DNA of 64,000 nt from Malus domestica (lineage: Eukaryota; Streptophyta; Magnoliopsida; Rosales; Rosaceae), in assembly GCF_042453785.1 (NCBI RefSeq), contig NC_091677.1, positions 29,017,501 to 29,081,500 of the forward strand, given 5' to 3'. The position numbers and the translations under genes are program-made. Under the pieces are notes generated by a model. The model saw only the letters and a program-made list of their open reading frames with translations. It ran no database searches and was not told the origin of the DNA. Below, in pieces: positions 31,841-45,718 of the stretch (its first letter is position 1; each line of letters opens with the position of its first letter).

Positions 31841-34753
31841 TGTGAGATCCCATATTTTTAAAGTCTATTTAGGTATTATTACTATAGCATGATTTTATTC
31901 CTATCCAACTCTTAGTTGACGTGGATTACCATTCATCCTATTTATATCTACGTGGCTAGCTATCATTTTTACCAATCCAAATGGCTATAGGAAAGAAGGA
32001 TTACGTGCTTAGAGGGCACGTATATATGCTGACTAAGCTTATTATAGCTAATTTGGAATTGACAACATAAAGCTGGAGGTGGCTTGAAATTTCATACAAT
32101 GGACATATGTGCGTGTGACTCATGGAGTTTTAGTAGGAGTTGTTGACTTCAGGGTTTTGGTTACCTAATTGGTGCCAAAGTTATAAGTGCCGCCCATTTG
32201 AGCGAATAAGGATTTGATTTAGCCGCCATATATCTCCTATAAATTGGAGCCTTGCTCCATTATCTTTGGAACAAAAGGTAGCATGCAATGCATGCAAAGT
32301 GTAAGGGCTCACGTAGAGAGAAAGAGAAATAAAAGAAAGAGTTAGCTAGGGTTTGATATTTGCGGATTAGTATGACAATCGAGGTGAGTAGTCTATGTAA
32401 TGTGTTTAAAATATTCTTATTTTTTGATAAATGAAAACCATGAGTTATAGTGGGATTTATCTATTTTCAAATATTTCTATATTTCAAGTCAAGCATGTTG
32501 GATTTGTTGAAATATTTACATAGCTATATATATATAGATACCAAATGATACGCGGAAGTCAAAATGACAATGGATAGCAAAATATAACCATAATTAGTGA
32601 TATCGAATTTACCTTAATGTTGAGATGCTCAATGGGAATTGATATTATAATGATAACTGAAGCCAAAATGGTTATGATCAAGAGAGTAATAATAAAGATA
32701 AATCAACCAATGGTTTTTATAATTAAATTCTGTTCATAATTAACTTCAATGAAAATATTATCCATAATGAAAATAATGAATTTAAATTAATGATGCTCTT
32801 AGATATTTGAAATTAATTTTATTTCAAATCGGAAACCGACTTACAATTCCGTCTACTAACGATTGATGAGAAAAACAGTGGTGCTCGCAGGCATCCTTGA
32901 TTCGAATGTAAACTATAAGTGTTTGATATTTTTGGTGGATAGGGCTGAACTATGATTTTTGTTCTTCAGAGAATTCGCAAAAGTCTCAGTTGTTTGACTA
33001 GAGTCCCCTTCCTCTGTGAATGAAGTCTTCTTTTGTAGGAAGAGGTGAGATAATTGAGATTTGGGAATCCCGCTGTTGAATGCTTTCTGCATGTGCTAAA
33101 GGCTGTAAAGGCTGGCGAATGATGATGCTTTTCCTATGTAGGCACGTTGATGTTGGCTGAAATGATGGATGAATAGTAAAAAGTGATTTTTACTATTTAT
33201 GAATAGTGTTATGTCGAAATGATTGCTGCTACTGCTGATGTTGCTTTCACTGTGAAAATCACATGGCTTCTACTATGCGATTTACATGGGTCAAAACTTA
33301 AAATGATTATAAATCATTACATTTTGAATTATTACAAATCAAACGGGTCTTGGGCATTTTGGTAATCTGCCCACTTGGCTGGTTGAGACGAAGCGTCTGA
33401 TGTGTCAGAATTGGGTTCTTCATCCTCACTGTCGCTTTCTAGTAAGGCTGCTTTTGCTAAGAGCTTATCCGCCATTTTCAAAAGTTGTGAGGATTTCCTT
33501 TTCTTCTTCAAACTTGAAGTTTTAGAGGACCTGGATGACTTTGGTTGTTTTTCTTTTAAGGATGATGAGGGACTAATGTCCGATAAAGACTGGGTATTTT
33601 TTGGGATTTCTGGCAATGCCTGTGTTGATGTTGCTGGTGGAGAAACCATTGGAACAGGTTCATATGGAAATTGTGATGAAACTAGGCTGATTATTTTTCT
33701 GTAGTCGAATTTGTCCCACCATTTAACCCACCGGGCTCTGTAAATTTGACATGTTTCATATTCATAGTTCCATTTAAAAATTCAAGGGACCTTATATTTT
33801 GCCATAAATAACGAAATAAGAGTGATTCTGTCGTCGAAACGGCTTCGTTTAAATTTTACGACTATTTGAACTAAGCCTATGTGAATATAGTTATGACCAT
33901 CTTTCCTATGGGGTTTAATTTGTTCTGGAGAAAACAGCTGACAAGTCTCATGTTCTTTGCTTAGAGCATAAGCCTTTTCGACTGTCTTGACATGATGTTC
34001 ACTTCTAAATGAGGCTACTAACCATTTTCTTTTTGTAAATATTTTTACTTGAAACCTTGGGGATATTCCAATCTCCAAATTCAACAATTTCATCGGGTTG
34101 AAAATCAAGTTTTTGTTCTTCATTAACAATGTCATGTATAACGCTTAAACTGGATCTAGAGCTAGTGTTGGCCATTGAATTAGATCTAAATAATCTACGC
34201 ATAGGGTTATGATATATATATATATATATATATATGGTGATGTGTGGATTATTTGGAAATGTTCATGGGACCATGAGAACTTTGGTGTTGCATTATTTTG
34301 AGGGATGAATGAAAACTACACACGGGGACATTAGGGCAGAATAGCCATTAGGGGTCACAAGGTGAGTTACAATTAATGAAGGATATAATGGGCACGTAAA
34401 GGGATGATGTGATATGGAATTATGTGGATAAAGCTTTGATATTATTATTGTATTTTCTAGAGTGACTAAAACGACATCGCTTGACTGGCATATTACGATT
34501 CTATTCACTAAGTGACAGTGGTTGTTGCTCACCCTTCACCTTTTATATTTTTCAGATGAGTTATTTGGCAAGACAGGTGCTAGACAAGCTGAGATTGTGT
34601 TAGATGAAATATTTAAGGATTTTAATTTATTACTCTGTAAGGATTTTGGAGTTATTTTTATTAGAAAAGTTTGTTTTTCCTTTTATTTTTACTTTTCATC
34701 GCGCGAGGTGTGGGGTTTATTTTTCCATTGATGCCGGGTCCGGGGGCGTGACA
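31841..34753 (+). mobile_element. Gypsy-type 3' LTR, copy 2, with nested relic
   Basis: Begins TGTGAGATCCC after a polypurine tract and ends GGGGGCGTGACA. A TATA box (TATAAAT, 32238-32244, in ctcctataaattggagcc) and a transcript-like leader follow as expected in an LTR. From 32712 it is the counterpart of window bases 1-2051. The reversed movement-protein-like relic (33332-34202) and a TA microsatellite lie within. At 2.9 kb it is long for an LTR, probably because of that insertion. Confidence 0.55.
33332..34202 (-). pseudogene. Caulimovirid-type movement protein relic, copy 2
   Basis: Same relic as 638-1462. Here the fragment 34135-33782 keeps one frame through FSPEQIKPHRKDG and YIHIGLVQI to MAKYKVP, lacking the stop seen in copy 1, but a frameshift near 34020 separates it from the start at 34202. 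The Ser/Lys-rich fragment 33649-33332 ends NAQDPFDL. The lesions differ between copies, so decay continued after duplication. It cannot encode an intact protein. Confidence 0.42.
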
Positions 34754-34836
34754 TTTACCTTTGTGCAACCTTGTTTTACACAATATGAACTCATTAGGTC
34801 TTCACGAAGTGGCAGCTCCTCCTGAGCTCTTCACCT

Positions 34837-35562
34837 TATGGCACCAAAAATCTAATCAACTTATGCAAATGATGTTATGATGAAGTTGATGCAAATCAGG
34901 ATTTGAGGTCTAGTCAGTTTCACCAGTCAAACACTTGAAAGATGAAATTGACGCGAATCCAAAAAGAGGTCAACTCAATGATTTGAAACTAGAGAAACTT
35001 GACCTAAAACAAAGATCAAAATCACAAAAACAATGCAGCCCTAATATTTAATGACCTGGGTATTTAGTGCGTGAATGTGATTTTGTGGTTAGGATTTTCT
35101 AGTAAGAAAAAAAGGAGCAGCTCCCAGCTAAAAACAATCCATCTAAAAAATAAATCACCTAGCTAATCTGAAATGAAACCCTAGATTGTGCTTTTATAGT
35201 GGGATGATGTTTCAGACAAAGAGAGGGGATGGAAGGGCCACTTGTGTCATGTGCAAAAGCAATTAGAAAAGATCTAGGGTTGAGAAGTACTATCGAGGAA
35301 AAACTATCAAAAAGCCATGTGGGTTGTCTTAAAGTGTGTGCCCAGCTCGCGTGAAAGCAGTGAGAATATTTGACTAGACAGAAAACTGAAAATAATGCAT
35401 GAAATGCATAAGTATGAACAAAGCCTTGAGAGAAATTAAGCTCTTGAAGTGATATTTCCAGCAGCATGATCCCAGAGAAGCAATTAAATCTAACTAGAGT
35501 ATGTGTGGTACAATTTACAACATTTGACAAGGGAAGCCAAACAATAAAAACTAGACTTCACA
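34837..35562 (-). mobile_element. Minus-strand 3' LTR of a PF20167-type element, copy 2
   Basis: Counterpart of 2135-2874. The minus-strand purine tract AAAGGGGGAGAT (about 35563-35574) sits before TGTGAAGTCTAG. The outer end reads TATGGCACC rather than TGTGGCACC, a one-base decay of the TG end. Confidence 0.5.
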
Positions 35563-36189
35563 ATCTCCCCCTTTGGCTTTCCTTGACAAAATAAGCCAAA
35601 CTCTATAACTAAAAACACTCAACCTCGCTCAAGAGAACACAAAGGACGAATCCTGCAAAGAAGTACTCTTGACAAAGAACAAGTGAAAAGTTATCATGGT
35701 TAAAACAATTGCAAGGAAGTAAATTGTTTAGCATTGTATATGATTGCAACACAACACAATTTTATGAAATTTTAATTTTCTCCTCCATTTTGTCCTAGCA
35801 AGGACAAAGGATGTAAAATGAATGATATGCCATTTTCATGAAACAAAATAAATGGATATGTTAATTAAGCTTATCAAATAAATATCCAACGACCAACAAA
35901 GTAATAAGAACCAACAACAAAGACATAGCATAACAAAGCAAGTTAAGTACAATGTACAATTCTCGGTACCCAAATATTAAATCCAAAGGAGCGTGTTAAT
36001 ACAATTTGTTCAAATCACTCATTTGTTTAGGATTACCTACAGTAGCTAAGTCGAGAGTAGCACAATAATATACAACAAAACAAAGTTTCAATTACAAAGA
36101 AAATACCATTGTTCGAATAACCAACAAATAAATTGAACTCTCCCAAAACACGTGCTCTCCTAACGTCCTACATTCACAACCTACACTCC

Positions 36190-37618
36190 CCATAAGCTCA
36201 CTCCCCCATAATCTAAAATTCCTCATAATGAGATGATGTGTCTGAACGTAGAGGAGATCCAGAGGCATCAGTTTGAGCAACCACATCTTTAGTTGTAGCA
36301 TTATTATCTTCATCCTCATCATCAAAGTACATGAACCTGATATGCTTGGCCTTGGGAACCAGAGGATAATGCAGGGGTTGATCACCATGTAAAAGGACTC
36401 ATTTCCCTTTTTCAGCATAAGCTGCCTTTTTAACTGCCACAACACCAGAGTGACCAGATGAACTAGCAACAAAGTATGAGGAATATGGTGATGCCACAGG
36501 ACGATGGGCAACCAACTTTGGAGAACGCAAAAATAGTTCAAGTACAAAAGATGATGAGTTTAAGGATGACTAACTCAATGATTGGAAGGGAACGACTTGT
36601 GTAAGGTGAAGATGTCGTTTGACCCATTAAAGATTGAAACAACATAAATTGTTTTCGAAAAGAATTAAGCTCAGACTTAAGGTGGGCAATCTTTCTTTCC
36701 CGAGATGAATTAGAATGAGGAGGCGGACGAGGATCACTATGAGCAATGGTAGACATCACGCTGCTCAGGTTCAAGAAACCTTTATCCAATTCCTTAGTGG
36801 ACCTAGGATAGACATCACCTGGATGAAATGGGACACTAGCACGCTGACAAATAAGAGTTATGAGACAAGGATGAACAGTGGAACCATGCTGTCATTTGCC
36901 TGGACGCTTGGTCTTAGACATGATTGAACGGAAATCAGGAACCCAAATGACATATCGGAAAGACTCATCATAGCATAGAAAACCCTAGCAGCTTCTAAAG
37001 TAGGATTTTCATTGTTTGAGGATCCTAGAACATTTCTACGCAGACAAACTGACCACAATCTATACAAATGCTGAAGGTGAGACTTTGACACTTGATTCTT
37101 AACCAGAGGTATAGAAGAGTCTAAGTAAGCTTGATGATGGTAGACATGGATATCATAATGACAGGTAATTATATCAAAGGAATGCATGTTAGATGCGTTG
37201 GAGAGGTCTAAACCTAGGATATCACATGTGACATTTGAATCAAAAGGAACATAGACACCGTGGACATACACTTCACCCCCAGAATTTGAAAATTTGGAGG
37301 GGACATTTGCATAAAACTCTTGAACCACTGACAAATTAAAAGTGGGAGGAGGAGAATTCACCTTGTGCAGCTTATAACAGTTAATCAGATCATCAACAAT
37401 GCTAGCATGTCTGATGGACATATCTCCCAAACAACTCGACGTTCTAGAACAACAGCCCTAGCAACCACCACCTTATAGAATTTCACAGCTCGAGTTGTAG
37501 GAAAGGTTGGAACGACAGATGATTCAGGAGAGATGGGTGCAGCTTTCGCGGATTGGGAACGAGTTTGACGACGAGGAAGAGAGGATTGAGAATTGGAGTG
37601 ACAGAGTGAGGCCAGACT
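36190..37618 (-). pseudogene. Gag-like 'putative plant transposon protein' relic, copy 2
   Basis: More complete than copy 1. Start at 37618 (MSSSLASLCHSNSQSSLPRR), frameshift near 37435, then SVVQEFYANVPSKF-SNSGGEVYVHGVYVPF and CDILGL of the PF20167 domain. It continues to LRPTKELDKGFLNL and the Ser-rich, acidic tail near 36190-36300 in changing frames. In this family the protein sits where gag would be. Its neighbour on the 3' side is the LTR at 34837-35562. Confidence 0.62.
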
Positions 37619-37990
37619 CGATGACATGATGGGCAAAGATTTTCGACGACAGTTGATCGGAGTTTGAGAGATGAAAGAGTGCATAGACGAAAACCAACGG
37701 CACAAGTGAAGGTGAAAATAAAAACCTAGTGTGATTAGAGAGGGTAAATGCCTAGGACTTTGTGAAATAAACTGAACTGTAGAGATGGTATCAACGATTG
37801 AGAGTAGAAAGGTTAAAATATAGCGGACAAAGACGGGAATACTAATGAACATCTATTTTCTAATGAGTTCCACAATGACCAGATAGAAAAGTAAACACCC
37901 ATTTTGAAAACAATTTAGTACCAAAAACAATTACCCCCAGAGAATACCACACTTAAGACCAATAAATACTACAGAATATGAGCACACTGC

Positions 37991-38343
37991 AACCTAGTTT
38001 GGGAGTAAGGTGCTTAAAAAAAAGCACCTATGAAAAAAAGCTGTGAGGGTTTTAGGTGTTTGGTAAACTGAAAAAAAAAGGCTTATTTTGGAAGCTACTG
38101 TGAGAATAAGCTGAAATCAAAGGAAAAAGCTGAAGCTGCTATTTGCAGCTTTGGAAAATTGGCTTTTTTTCAAAGCACACGGAGCTACAGTGCTCCTTTA
38201 ATGAAAAGACCCACTATCAGACTGCTTTTCTTTCCAAAAGCACTTTTACAAAAAAGTTTATCAAACGCTCTGCTGATTTATTTCACAGCCGCTTATTCTC
38301 ACAGCAGCTTTTTTTCAAAGCATAACAATACCAAACCAGCCCT
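37991..38343. mobile_element. PIF/Harbinger-type MITE
   Basis: Left end tagtttgggagtaaggtgc and right end caataccaaaccagccct match, inverted, the better-defined copy at 56500-56877. The interior has the same gcttattctcacagcagc and ttaccaaac-type text. Flanking GCA on both sides may be the target duplication. Confidence 0.7.
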
Positions 38344-38531
38344 GCATCCACCACGGAGTTTCACAACGAATCATCTGTATGTGTGACACATGTGAATAAT
38401 TCCCAAACACTACGACAATACATGGTGTGAAAAAGTCTATAACCTATTGTCGTTTTTTTTTTCTTGGGGCAAAGTCCATACTGGAAAGGAATCCGTAATT
38501 CTGTATGGCCAATATATCTCATTTTTAATTG

Positions 38532-38683
38532 AGAGCTTTAACGAAAATCTTACGGTACTATTTACTTTAACGAAAAATCATATTTTTGTACTAAAAAATC
38601 AATCATGGTACTATTTATTTTACCCTTTATTTTGTCCTTATTGTTAAAACTCAAAGTTTTCAAACCATTTTCATTAGTTTTTC
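38532..38683 (+). mobile_element. 154-bp Mutator-like MITE, copy
   Basis: Begins gagctttaacgaaaat and ends cattagtttttctt; the same family as 56970-57123, where a 9-bp duplication is provable, and 60979-61135. Ends carry TAACGAAAA/TAATGAAAA as imperfect inverted repeats. Confidence 0.75.
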
Positions 38684-38689
38684 TTTTTT

Positions 38690-39170
38690 AATTTCTACTG
38701 CTAAATTATTCTAAGGGAACAGAAACACCAATCCTATTACCTGTCTCTCTGTAAGACTTGCAGTGCCATCTGGTTGGAAGTTGATCAAAATTCAATAGAG
38801 AAATTACAAAATAAATGAAAGCAAATCTGAATCCCAAAAGAAATGGTACAGTTAGTCGGATACATACATAACAATGCATGAATGATCATGCTTGGCTAAT
38901 GGACGGCTAACTTAAACAGGGCTTTAATTTATTTATTTTTCAACTAACGATATTATCTACATTAAGGGTGAGTGAATCGGCTTAGCCTCATAATGGGCTA
39001 ACAATAATATAGTTCAATTTCGCATTTAACGATAATCGAATCTAAGAATTCTCACTTGCACTACTTTAATTTTTAAAATATAGTTAATCGCTCATGCATA
39101 CGATGCATTAACGATCATGATTCGTCCCATCGTTCATGAACAACTAATCTTAACACACAATGAATGTTTG
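38690..39170. other. No gene recognised
   Basis: AT-rich intergenic sequence between MITEs; no ORF or repeat end that I can support. Confidence 0.5.
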
Positions 39171-39179
39171 ATCTTTATC

Positions 39180-39447
39180 AATGTTGTAATGGGTTAATGG
39201 ATAAATGGGTAAAAGAAGGATAAATCATAGAAAACGGTAATCGGGTAAATGGGTAAACAGGTATACTGTTACGGTTAAATGGGTATGCAGTTATGTGTAC
39301 AATTAACCGTTTATAAACTGTTATAGGTATATGTATAACCATTTATGCAATTAATCAATGGGTAAACGGTTATGTCAGGTAAAGAATTAAACAGTTGTGG
39401 TTAAATAACTGCAGTTACCTGCCCACCATAACCGTTGCCATCCTTAG
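39180..39447 (-). mobile_element. Fragment of the TAGGGATGGGCAA hAT family
   Basis: Ends with accgttgccatccttag, the reversed terminus of the element at 11390-12149, and has the same aaacggttat/aaccgttta motifs. The other terminus is not visible. Confidence 0.6.
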
Positions 39448-39484
39448 TGTCAATTCAGCTTTAGTTGTTAAAATAGTGTGCCTC

Positions 39485-39872
39485 TTAAAAGCATCTCCAA
39501 AGGAGATGTCAAAACTGCCACGTAGACATACAACTGTAAAAAATGGCAGCAAACTCTCTCCAACCAAGCATTCAATTTCCTATATGGCACTGAGTCAATT
39601 GAAGGTAAAGTATTTTGCTGTCAAATTTGACAACATATATCAAATTTATTAAATAATTAATAAATGTTGTAGTGTTTTTCAAGTATGTGATTGGTTACCT
39701 CATTCATGGGAGCCAACAAAAATATAAAAAAAATTATTAAATGGCATTGTTATTTAACATATCGAGTGGAGCAAAATATTATATAAAATATCGGATTGCC
39801 ACATAAGTCATCAAATATCATTGTGATGTTTAAAATTTGACATCTCCTTTGAAGATACTCTAAGTTATTAGA
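39485..39872. mobile_element. MITE with GCATCTCC ends
   Basis: Left GCATCTCCAAAGGAGATGTC and right, reversed, gtatcttcaaaggagatgtc are long imperfect inverted repeats. The same family forms the third shell of the nested structure at 45657-48473. Each terminus is itself a small palindrome (atctcc...ggagat). Confidence 0.72.
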
Positions 39873-39904
39873 AAAGTTGTTAAGAGGGTTGTTAGTAGTT
39901 ATTT

Positions 39905-40309
39905 AGTTGAAGAACATCTCCAAAAATCTCTAAGTTTTGTTAAACTAACAAGTAAACATGCCAAAAAAATTTATTTTACTTCCTGTTTAACTTTTTATCT
40001 CCAATAACATTCCCTATTTTAATAAGTTTTGAATATTTTATTATTAACAATTTAAATCCAACCTACTCATTTTCTAAAACAGTATTCTCTCTTTCTGTTT
40101 TCTCAGAGAAGGGTCCACCCTTGAGTTTTATTATTTTTTCAATATTTATGTGATGAACAGTTGCTTAGTAAATTTAAAGAGTGACTATTTATTTTGTCAT
40201 GTTAAAGACTCTTTTGTAGAGTTTGTTGGAAATTTTTATTTTTATTTTTAAGTTTGGCTTTTAATAAAAGGTTTTAGTTGTTTACAACATCTCTTGGGGA
40301 CGCTCTAAG
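39905..40309. mobile_element. Related MITE abutting the hAT element
   Basis: Left gaacatctccaaaaatctct and right, reversed, gagcgtccccaagagatgtt look like diverged GCATCTCC-type ends. Its right end merges with the target duplication of the hAT at 40310, suggesting the hAT landed at or in its terminus. Confidence 0.5.
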
Positions 40310-41009
40310 CAGTGGCGGATCTATAAAGGGACTTGGGAGGTCCCGGGACCCTCGGCAATCCTAAATTGCTGCTAGAAAATTTTCAAGGACCCCTCATACT
40401 CAAACAAGAGGTCTGTGCAGGTTGCAGCAGCGTCTTCTTCTTGGTGAAAACGACCGTGCACGAGAAGAAAGAAAATAGGGACCCTTTTTAACACTTGGCC
40501 CAAAGCAACAGTGTTTGGACAATTGTTTTAATTTAAAAAATATATATTAAAACAGTGAGCAAAACACTGTCATTTGTTCATATTGTTAATCCCAGGGCAC
40601 ATCTTTCTCCACATTCCCACTTTTCCCTGCTTATCTACTTCCTCCAATGTCCCAGCTTTCACATATTGACCCAAATTCCAATCCCCAACTCCCCAATTTC
40701 AAAACCCTAAAATTCTAAACCCCACCCAATCCCATATTATAATTTTATTACTCCAATATCATACCTCCACTTGTATCAAATCTCCACGCCGCCACTATTT
40801 GGTTCAAAATTCAAGTAAGTGTTTTGGAATTCTAATGTAATCTCAATTAAATTATATTAGATATTGATGGAGATTTTTAGTCTATTGTTGATATGTTTTA
40901 TGTTTGTATACTCATTTGATCATTGGAATATAGATGGAATTTTTTTTTATTGGTTTATTGGTATATGTTTTGTGTTGTTTGTTAAATGTGTAGTTTAGAA
41001 ATAAGAAAT

Positions 41010-42838
41010 ATGGAAAGAATTTTCAAGCCAAAGCCAATAACATCATCTATTTGTTTGGGTAGTTCGAGCTCAAGACAAAATGAGTGTGACATTGATTTTA
41101 ATAATCTTGAGAAAGACTCGGGAAAAGAATTTGAATGAAGGACTATCCTCCTAATATTCAAGATGAGGTTCGAAGAGCATATTTGCTAGTGAGACCTGGT
41201 AGGCCTACAAAGCATGAGTTTCCATACAGTTTGCACGCAAAGAAAAAGCAACGATTTGTTGTTTCGTGGTTTGAAGAATATGATTGGTTGGGGTATAGTA
41301 TATCTAAAGATGCGGCGTTTTGTCTTCATTGCTATCTCTTTAAATCAACTTTTCACAATTAGAAAGTGATGCCTTCACTAGGGTAGGCTTTAAGAAATGG
41401 AAGAATGCAATGACAAACATGTTGGTCCTATTGGTAGTGTCCAAAATAAAGCTAGAGAAACAGCTAGTTATCTAATGAACCAACACATATTGAAGTAGTT
41501 GTGAGCAAATAGTCAAAAGAAGAGTGTATGAAATATCGTCTTTGCTTGAATACATTAATAGATTGCACTAAGTTTTTGTTGTGACAAGGCCTTCCTTTTC
41601 GTGGCCACGATGAAAGTGAAACTTCGAATAATAGGAGGAATTATTTAGAGCTCTTGCAATTCCTTGCGGATCATGATGAGAAAATAAAGGAAGTTGTGTT
41701 GGAAAATGCTCCGGGAAATCTCAAGCTAATAGCTCATTCAATTCATAAAGATATTGTCAATTCATGTGCCTTCGAAACCATTAAGGCTATTATGAAGAAA
41801 GTGGAAGAGAGTAAATTCTTTTCTATAATGGTAGATGAATCACATGATGTTTCAACAAATGAGCAAATGGCATGGGTTTTGCGTTATGTGGACAACAAAG
41901 GTCAAGTAATTGAAGGGTTCGTGGGGGTCCAACATGTTACCGAAACAACTTTATGTAAACTAAAGGAGTCCATTGATGAGTTCTTGAAACTCCATGATTT
42001 GAGTTACTCCTCCAACCTACGAGGTCAAGGTTATGATGGCGCGAGTAATATGAGAGGTGAGTTCAATGGCCTTAAAAAATTTGGGTGAAGAAAGTTGTGC
42101 ATTCTATGTTCATTGTTTTGCTCATCAACTACAATTAGCTTTTGTTGCTGTAGTAAAGAAAAACTCCGATATTGCCGCTTTTTTCACAATGGTGTTTTGA
42201 TTAGTTTGATTACAATGTTCTCATCTATGGTTGATGTGCTTAACATAATTGTTGAAGATTGCTACAATGATAGTGTTGGTGAAGCAAAAAAGATATTAAA
42301 AGATTTACAATCTTTTGAGTTTGTGTTCCTCCTTTTTTTGTTGAAATTCATTTTGGGAGTTACAAATGATTTGTCACAAGCATTGCAAAAAAAAGATCAA
42401 GAGTTGTGAATGCAATGGCTTTAGTCAAGATCTGTAAAGAACAACTACGTTACATGAGGAATGATGAAAAATTTGATCTTTTGGTTGATAAAGTATCATA
42501 TTTTTGTGTCGAACATGAAATTGAGGTACCTAATATAGATGGTTCATATATCATTCAAGGGAAGTCATTGCATAAGGCTCCAAAAAAGACCAATCGTTAT
42601 CATTACAAAGTGGAACTCTTTTTTGAGGTCATTGATTTCCAACTTACAGAATTAGATGATCGCTTAGCTAAAGGTAATACTGAATTGCTTATTTGCTTGG
42701 CATGTGTTGAGCCCGAATGATTCATTTATAGCTTTTGATAAAGACAGGCTTGTTCGCCTTGCTCAGATGTATCTTAAAGATTTCAAGGATTGAGATAGAT
42801 CAGCACTTGAAGATCAATTTGATATTTATATTCGTTTT
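41010..42838 (+). pseudogene. hAT transposase N-terminal and central part (TTF-type zinc finger, DUF4371)
   Basis: Begins MERIFKPKPITSS with a stop at about 41137, then in the next frame DEVRRAYLLVRPGRPTKH and the zinc-finger segment WFEEYDWLGYSISKDAAFCL (41135-41359). DUF4371 follows: FLADHDEKIKEV, FFSIMVDESHDVS (first catalytic Asp region), LRGQGYDGASNM (second Asp region). Later pieces at 42406-42720 read MALVKICKEQLRYMRNDEKF and RYHYKVELFFEVIDFQLTEL. Several stops and frame changes (41360-41650, 42088-42405) show decay. Homologues are plant 'zinc finger MYM-type protein 1-like' transposases. Confidence 0.85.
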
Positions 42839-44183
42839 GTGCACTACAAGAAAACATGGCTTCTGTGACCCCTTGAAATTCGTCATATAATAATATATGT
42901 GACGAATTTCTGTCGTCACAGTGAGCGTCACCTATGTCGCATCACATAAAAGTATGTGTGACGAATTCTCTATGCCTCAATAGATTTCTAGTGTACGTGA
43001 CGCGTTGTTCATCACGTATTGCTGCTATTTGTGATGAGTTGGTTGTCGCCCAAACCCAGAGTAAGTGAGGAATATAAGAATTCTTCTCATTTGAAATTAT
43101 TTATTTTTATTTTATTTTATTTATTGATTTTGTTACTTTCATAACCATATTGAAAACTAACTGTATAATAAGTAAATAAATAATATGAAACATCCTTGAC
43201 ACAAGACAAATTTTATTTATAATTCAAATGGAGGTAAGTTTTACATTTACATGATGTCTAATATAAAAATCCTACAAACTAATACACTCGAATTGTAACT
43301 TCAAAACTAATAACATAACAAAAACTTGTTGCCAGTTCTCCCAACTCAATTGACTAATACAAACTTGTTGCCACAACGCACAAAACCCATGATGCTAGTC
43401 CCCGAATCATTTCAAGCTATACAGCTGCAGTTGCATTGTTCAGTTTACTTCTGTGAAAGATCTGAGATCAATAAGGATCGTATTAGCATAAAAGTTAAAA
43501 TGATTATATATACCTATGAGACTACAATAGGAAGATGCGTCACACTTCTAAATTAGTATTAGAAAGAAAAAAACAGTGAATGACATGATTTTTCCAAATT
43601 CACACCTGAGAGAAGAACGCATTACACATTTATAGCTGCAAAAGTTTAAATCTCTTTTCTTCAAGCATTGTAGAAAATCTCATCCATTGTTATCTAAGAT
43701 AATGTATAGTTCTGCACCTGCAATGCTCAGTTACCTGTGCATGTAAAAACAGAACAATCTTACTCGGTATTAATCCTTCAAAAAGTGAGTTACGGGAGTT
43801 CCAGTTTTCACTTAAATTGCCAAGTATGTTTGATTAAGTGAGATTAAGATGAATGTTCAAAGCAAAACTACCAAACTTGCAGAGCATAAAACCTAAACCC
43901 GTGACATCTTGGATTACAAAACACAAACAAGGAAGCTACCTTTATCAAAAACCATGATCAGTATGCAAAGAACACAATCATAACAAATTACAAAGGTGGT
44001 TGTACTCTTACTAAACAACCCAATGGATATATTCACCTAAGCTAATGGCCTCTAACCAATAAAGGAATAGAAAAACACACTGGATGAAAAGTCTCGCTAG
44101 TTGGAAGAAATTACTTAAAATCAATGCAAAGTCATAATAATCAAACTATGACATAAGCGTTCAACTATTTGGTATCTAACTTA

Positions 44184-44521
44184 GGCCTGGTTTGGTACTG
44201 AGGTGATTTTGAAAAAAACTAGTATCAGAAAAAGCTGGGAGCTTTTTTGTGTTTGGTAAACATTCAGCTTCAACTTTTTTTCACAATTTTGGGTGAAAAA
44301 GGCAAAAAACAAGAAGCTGCAAAACACAACTTTGAAAAATCGGCTTTTTTTCATATCTGTTTTACATAAAAGTTTACCAAACATTATAATACTGCTTTTT
44401 TTTTTCAAAAGCATTTTTACAAAAAAATTTACCAAACACTTTACAGCTTTATTTCACAACCGCTTATTCTCACAGCACAGCGGAAGCAGTTTTTTTTCAA
44501 AGCATAACAATATCAAACCAC
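44184..44521. mobile_element. PIF/Harbinger-type MITE nested in the CACTA element
   Basis: Left ggcctggtttggtactga, interior ttaccaaacac and gcttattctcacagcac, right gcataacaatatcaaacca. Same family as 37991-38343 and 56500-56877. TTA precedes it; the right flank (cgt) does not match. Confidence 0.65.
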
Positions 44522-45718
44522 GTACACACACATATATATATGTTATATGTTGCTTAAACGCAATTGAGATATCCCAAATTGCTTAAACACAATTGAGATA
44601 TCCTCAAGGCTTAAACGCAACTGAGCAGCTGAATATATACATATATATGAGAAGGATATATATATTGCTTAAATCTTTCTTTATAGTTTCTTAAATCCTA
44701 GAGACCCATTTCCAATCTTTCTTCAAATACAGAGCACTTAAAGAATTATGATTCAAATTCACAGTAATTGAAATTCCCAAGCCTTTTCAACAAATGATAT
44801 CAACAACAACTGAGAATCTTTTACCTTAAATTACCAAGAAAAACCAAAGAAGTCCAGAAATAAAATTCCATCCTGCAAGTTCATAACAAACAAAAAAGCA
44901 TTAAAATAGAACGACCAAATAAAACAACTTATTAAAACCTATATATGTGCAACTAAATCATGTGAATAATCCCAAACGATTACTCATAGCAAAATAGCCC
45001 AGGGACAAATACATATAAATCTTAAATACAGAAAACCAAAATTTACCGAATTATAGGCCTCAGAGGATGGATGGGGAGCTGAAGGGCTGATAGCTTACTA
45101 ATTCTGGAAGTAATTACTTGCAAATTCAAAACCATTGTTAAAAAGAATGATAAAATTGAATTGTTTAAACCTTGAATTTGAGTTGTTGATGAAAGGAGTA
45201 TCTAGGGTTCTAGGTTTTTCAGTCGTGGAGCAAGAAATTGCGAGGAGGTGATAGGCGCAATAGAGAGCGGGCGCAGAGAGAGAGACGATTACGGTGTTTG
45301 GCGTGGATTGGCGTGTCGTCATGCTAAAGATATGTATACAAGGATTGAGAGACGAGATCGGCGGGTTCAGGGTTTCTGGGTCACGGTGGTGCGAGAGCTG
45401 AGAGGAGAAGAAAGGGGAATGTGAATTGTAGTCTAGAATTAAATATTAGTCTTAAATTTTTAATTATTTAAGGTCCCAAATTTGATAATTCATTAGGGCG
45501 CCACTACTTCCCGCTTTAGATTTGGGAAGGAATCTGAAAGGGTTATGTGACGCTTTCCACTGTTCTTCTCGGATTACCAGAACGCGGAATGAAATTTTTC
45601 GTCACCGAGTAGTTTCCAACTTTGGTACTTACGAAACAGTCATATCTGACGACTGTTAGAGCATCTCTAAATGAGATGTCAAATACAGTATGTCAAAATT
45701 TTATTTGATGGTTGATGT

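Larger units (their letters stand above)
32712..37297. repeat. Composite direct repeat, copy 2 (pairs with 1-4618)
   Basis: Collinear with the window start; see copy 1. Right of 37297 copy 2 continues into the N-terminal part of the gag-like ORF, so copy 2 is the less truncated one. The two copies lie about 32.7 kb apart in the same orientation. Confidence 0.85.

Noticed and set aside
45098..45322. 74-codon minus frame inside the CACTA element as a possible captured gene
   Set aside because: Short, with no recognisable domain and no second copy to test for conservation.
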